DNA of 64,000 bases. It comes from Psychromonas aquimarina ATCC BAA-1526 (GTDB lineage: Bacteria > Pseudomonadota > Gammaproteobacteria > Enterobacterales > Psychromonadaceae). The DNA is taken from positions 22,293 through 86,292 of the forward strand of contig NZ_KE386793.1 in the NCBI RefSeq assembly GCF_000428725.1. Direction: 5' to 3'. Positions 63,446 to 64,000 of this stretch are shown here, in pieces (positions within the stretch are counted from its first letter, which is position 1; each line of letters begins with the position of its first letter). Both the position numbers and the translations under genes were made by a program. The notes under the pieces are model-generated. The model was not told where the DNA came from, searched no databases, and worked only from the letters and a program-made list of their open reading frames with translations.

Positions 63446-64000
63446 TCAGCTTTTATTAATCGGCAGGCTGACTAAGACTTCCACGCCTGAATTATCTTCG
63501 CGGTTGTGAATCGATATTTTACCCTGATGAAATTCAGTGATCATTTTGGCGATAAACAGCCCTAAACCTAAATGAGTTTTGTCTTTGCTGTTTTTCGCGC
63601 GTACCGAGACCATAGAGTTGAGCAGTTCATCACCCATATTTTCCGGCAGCAGCGGGCCGATATTAGCTACCGTTAACAGTGCATTATCCCCCTGCTGGCG
63701 CAGTGATATTTGAATAGCATTTTCCTGTTCGCTGAACTCCATGGCATTGCTGATCAGCTTATCAAACAGCTGCACAATAAAGTCAGGCTCAGCGTGGAAC
63801 GGCAGTATCTTGTCTGCTTTATGCAGTTCAAAGCGGTACTGGCTGTAGGTCATCTGATAACCCTGAATACAGCCTTCCACCAGCTCGTTAAGCGGGAAAA
63901 ACTCTTTGTCGCTGCTCTGCAGACTCTGTTCAATGCGGGTTGCTTCGCTCATACTGGTTAAGATTCGGTTTAAACGGATAATACCTTTCTCTGCACGGTT
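63446..64000 (-). CDS. Sensor histidine kinase, dedicated-sortase-system type, 5'-truncated
   Basis: The frame is open to the window edge; about 184 C-terminal residues are visible. They cover the end of the HisKA dimerisation domain (RLNRILTSMSEATRIEQSLQ) and the ATPase domain: the N box LISNAMEFSEQEN, VANIGPLLPENMGDELLNSMVSVRA and the G box HLGLGLFIAKMI. The SMVSVR and SEATRIEQ wording matches the kinase of the proteobacterial dedicated sortase system. The rest of that system would lie beyond the window, so the assignment is moderate. Confidence 0.7.
   Translation of the reverse strand, partial: NRAEKGIIRLNRILTSMSEATRIEQSLQSSDKEFFPLNELVEGCIQGYQMTYSQYRFELHKADKILPFHAEPDFIVQLFDKLISNAMEFSEQENAIQISLRQQGDNALLTVANIGPLLPENMGDELLNSMVSVRAKNSKDKTHLGLGLFIAKMITEFHQGKISIHNREDNSGVEVLVSLPINKS

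Overview
This window looks like chromosome from a marine, facultatively anaerobic gammaproteobacterium, most like Psychromonas and its relatives in Alteromonadales. That placement is inferred from gene content, not from a marker tree. The supporting features are a complete enteric-type his operon with its attenuator, the neighbour pairs yoaA-tsaB, pyrD-zapC, yiaW-yiaV and treB-treC with divergent treR, a Na+-coupled SNF transporter, a secreted GH19 chitinase, and parts of the PEP-CTERM and dedicated-sortase systems. I see no rRNA, tRNA, CRISPR array or intact insertion sequence.

Layout. 0-10.7 kb: the 3' part of a GH13 sucrose-phosphorylase-type enzyme, a PTS EIIA domain with a C-terminal membrane anchor, an LRAT/NlpC-like protein, a DUF3943 barrel protein, a UDG-like protein, an orphan solute-binding protein behind a 45-bp tandem repeat, the chitinase, and rhlE. 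10.8-18.2 kb: hisL-G-D-C-B-H-A-F-IE on the minus strand. 18.3-27.3 kb: a small DUF2986 protein, a second orphan binding protein, and a five-gene operon encoding an RND efflux pump plus its own two-component system. 27.3-31.1 kb: a TetR regulator divergent from a cytochrome c'-FKBP-reductive dehalogenase-membrane anchor operon. 31.5-45.7 kb: mostly housekeeping genes (HD phosphohydrolase, ygbA, yoaA, tsaB, pyrD, zapC, SNF transporter, rlmG, phnA/yjdM, yiaWV, GNAT). 45.8-54.6 kb: pyrC, a TlpA-DUF4266-DUF3570-ApbE cluster, and the trehalose genes. 54.6-64 kb: accessory genes, including DUF1566, STAS-like, ankyrin, a putative cysteine-peptidase toxin with a propeller-type partner, a PEP-CTERM protein, DUF2059, and a truncated histidine kinase of the sortase-system type.

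The most interesting metabolic unit is the reductive dehalogenase operon. It combines a Tat-exported corrinoid/iron-sulfur enzyme and its anchor with a class II cytochrome c and an FKBP foldase, all behind a divergent TetR gene with two matching palindromic operators. The second candidate system is the TlpA-DUF4266-DUF3570-ApbE cluster, whose small lipoprotein ends in a Gly/Cys-rich tail.

A structural theme runs through the window. At least five gene boundaries carry partial tandem duplications: the SBP leader (45 bp, about six copies), the hisF start, the yoaA end, the SNF transporter end with its terminator, and the pyrC promoter/leader (121 bp, three copies). Several of these duplicate or reposition expression signals such as start sites, terminators and promoters. 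The 57.5-62 kb segment is visibly more AT-rich than the rest and is the likeliest recently acquired part.
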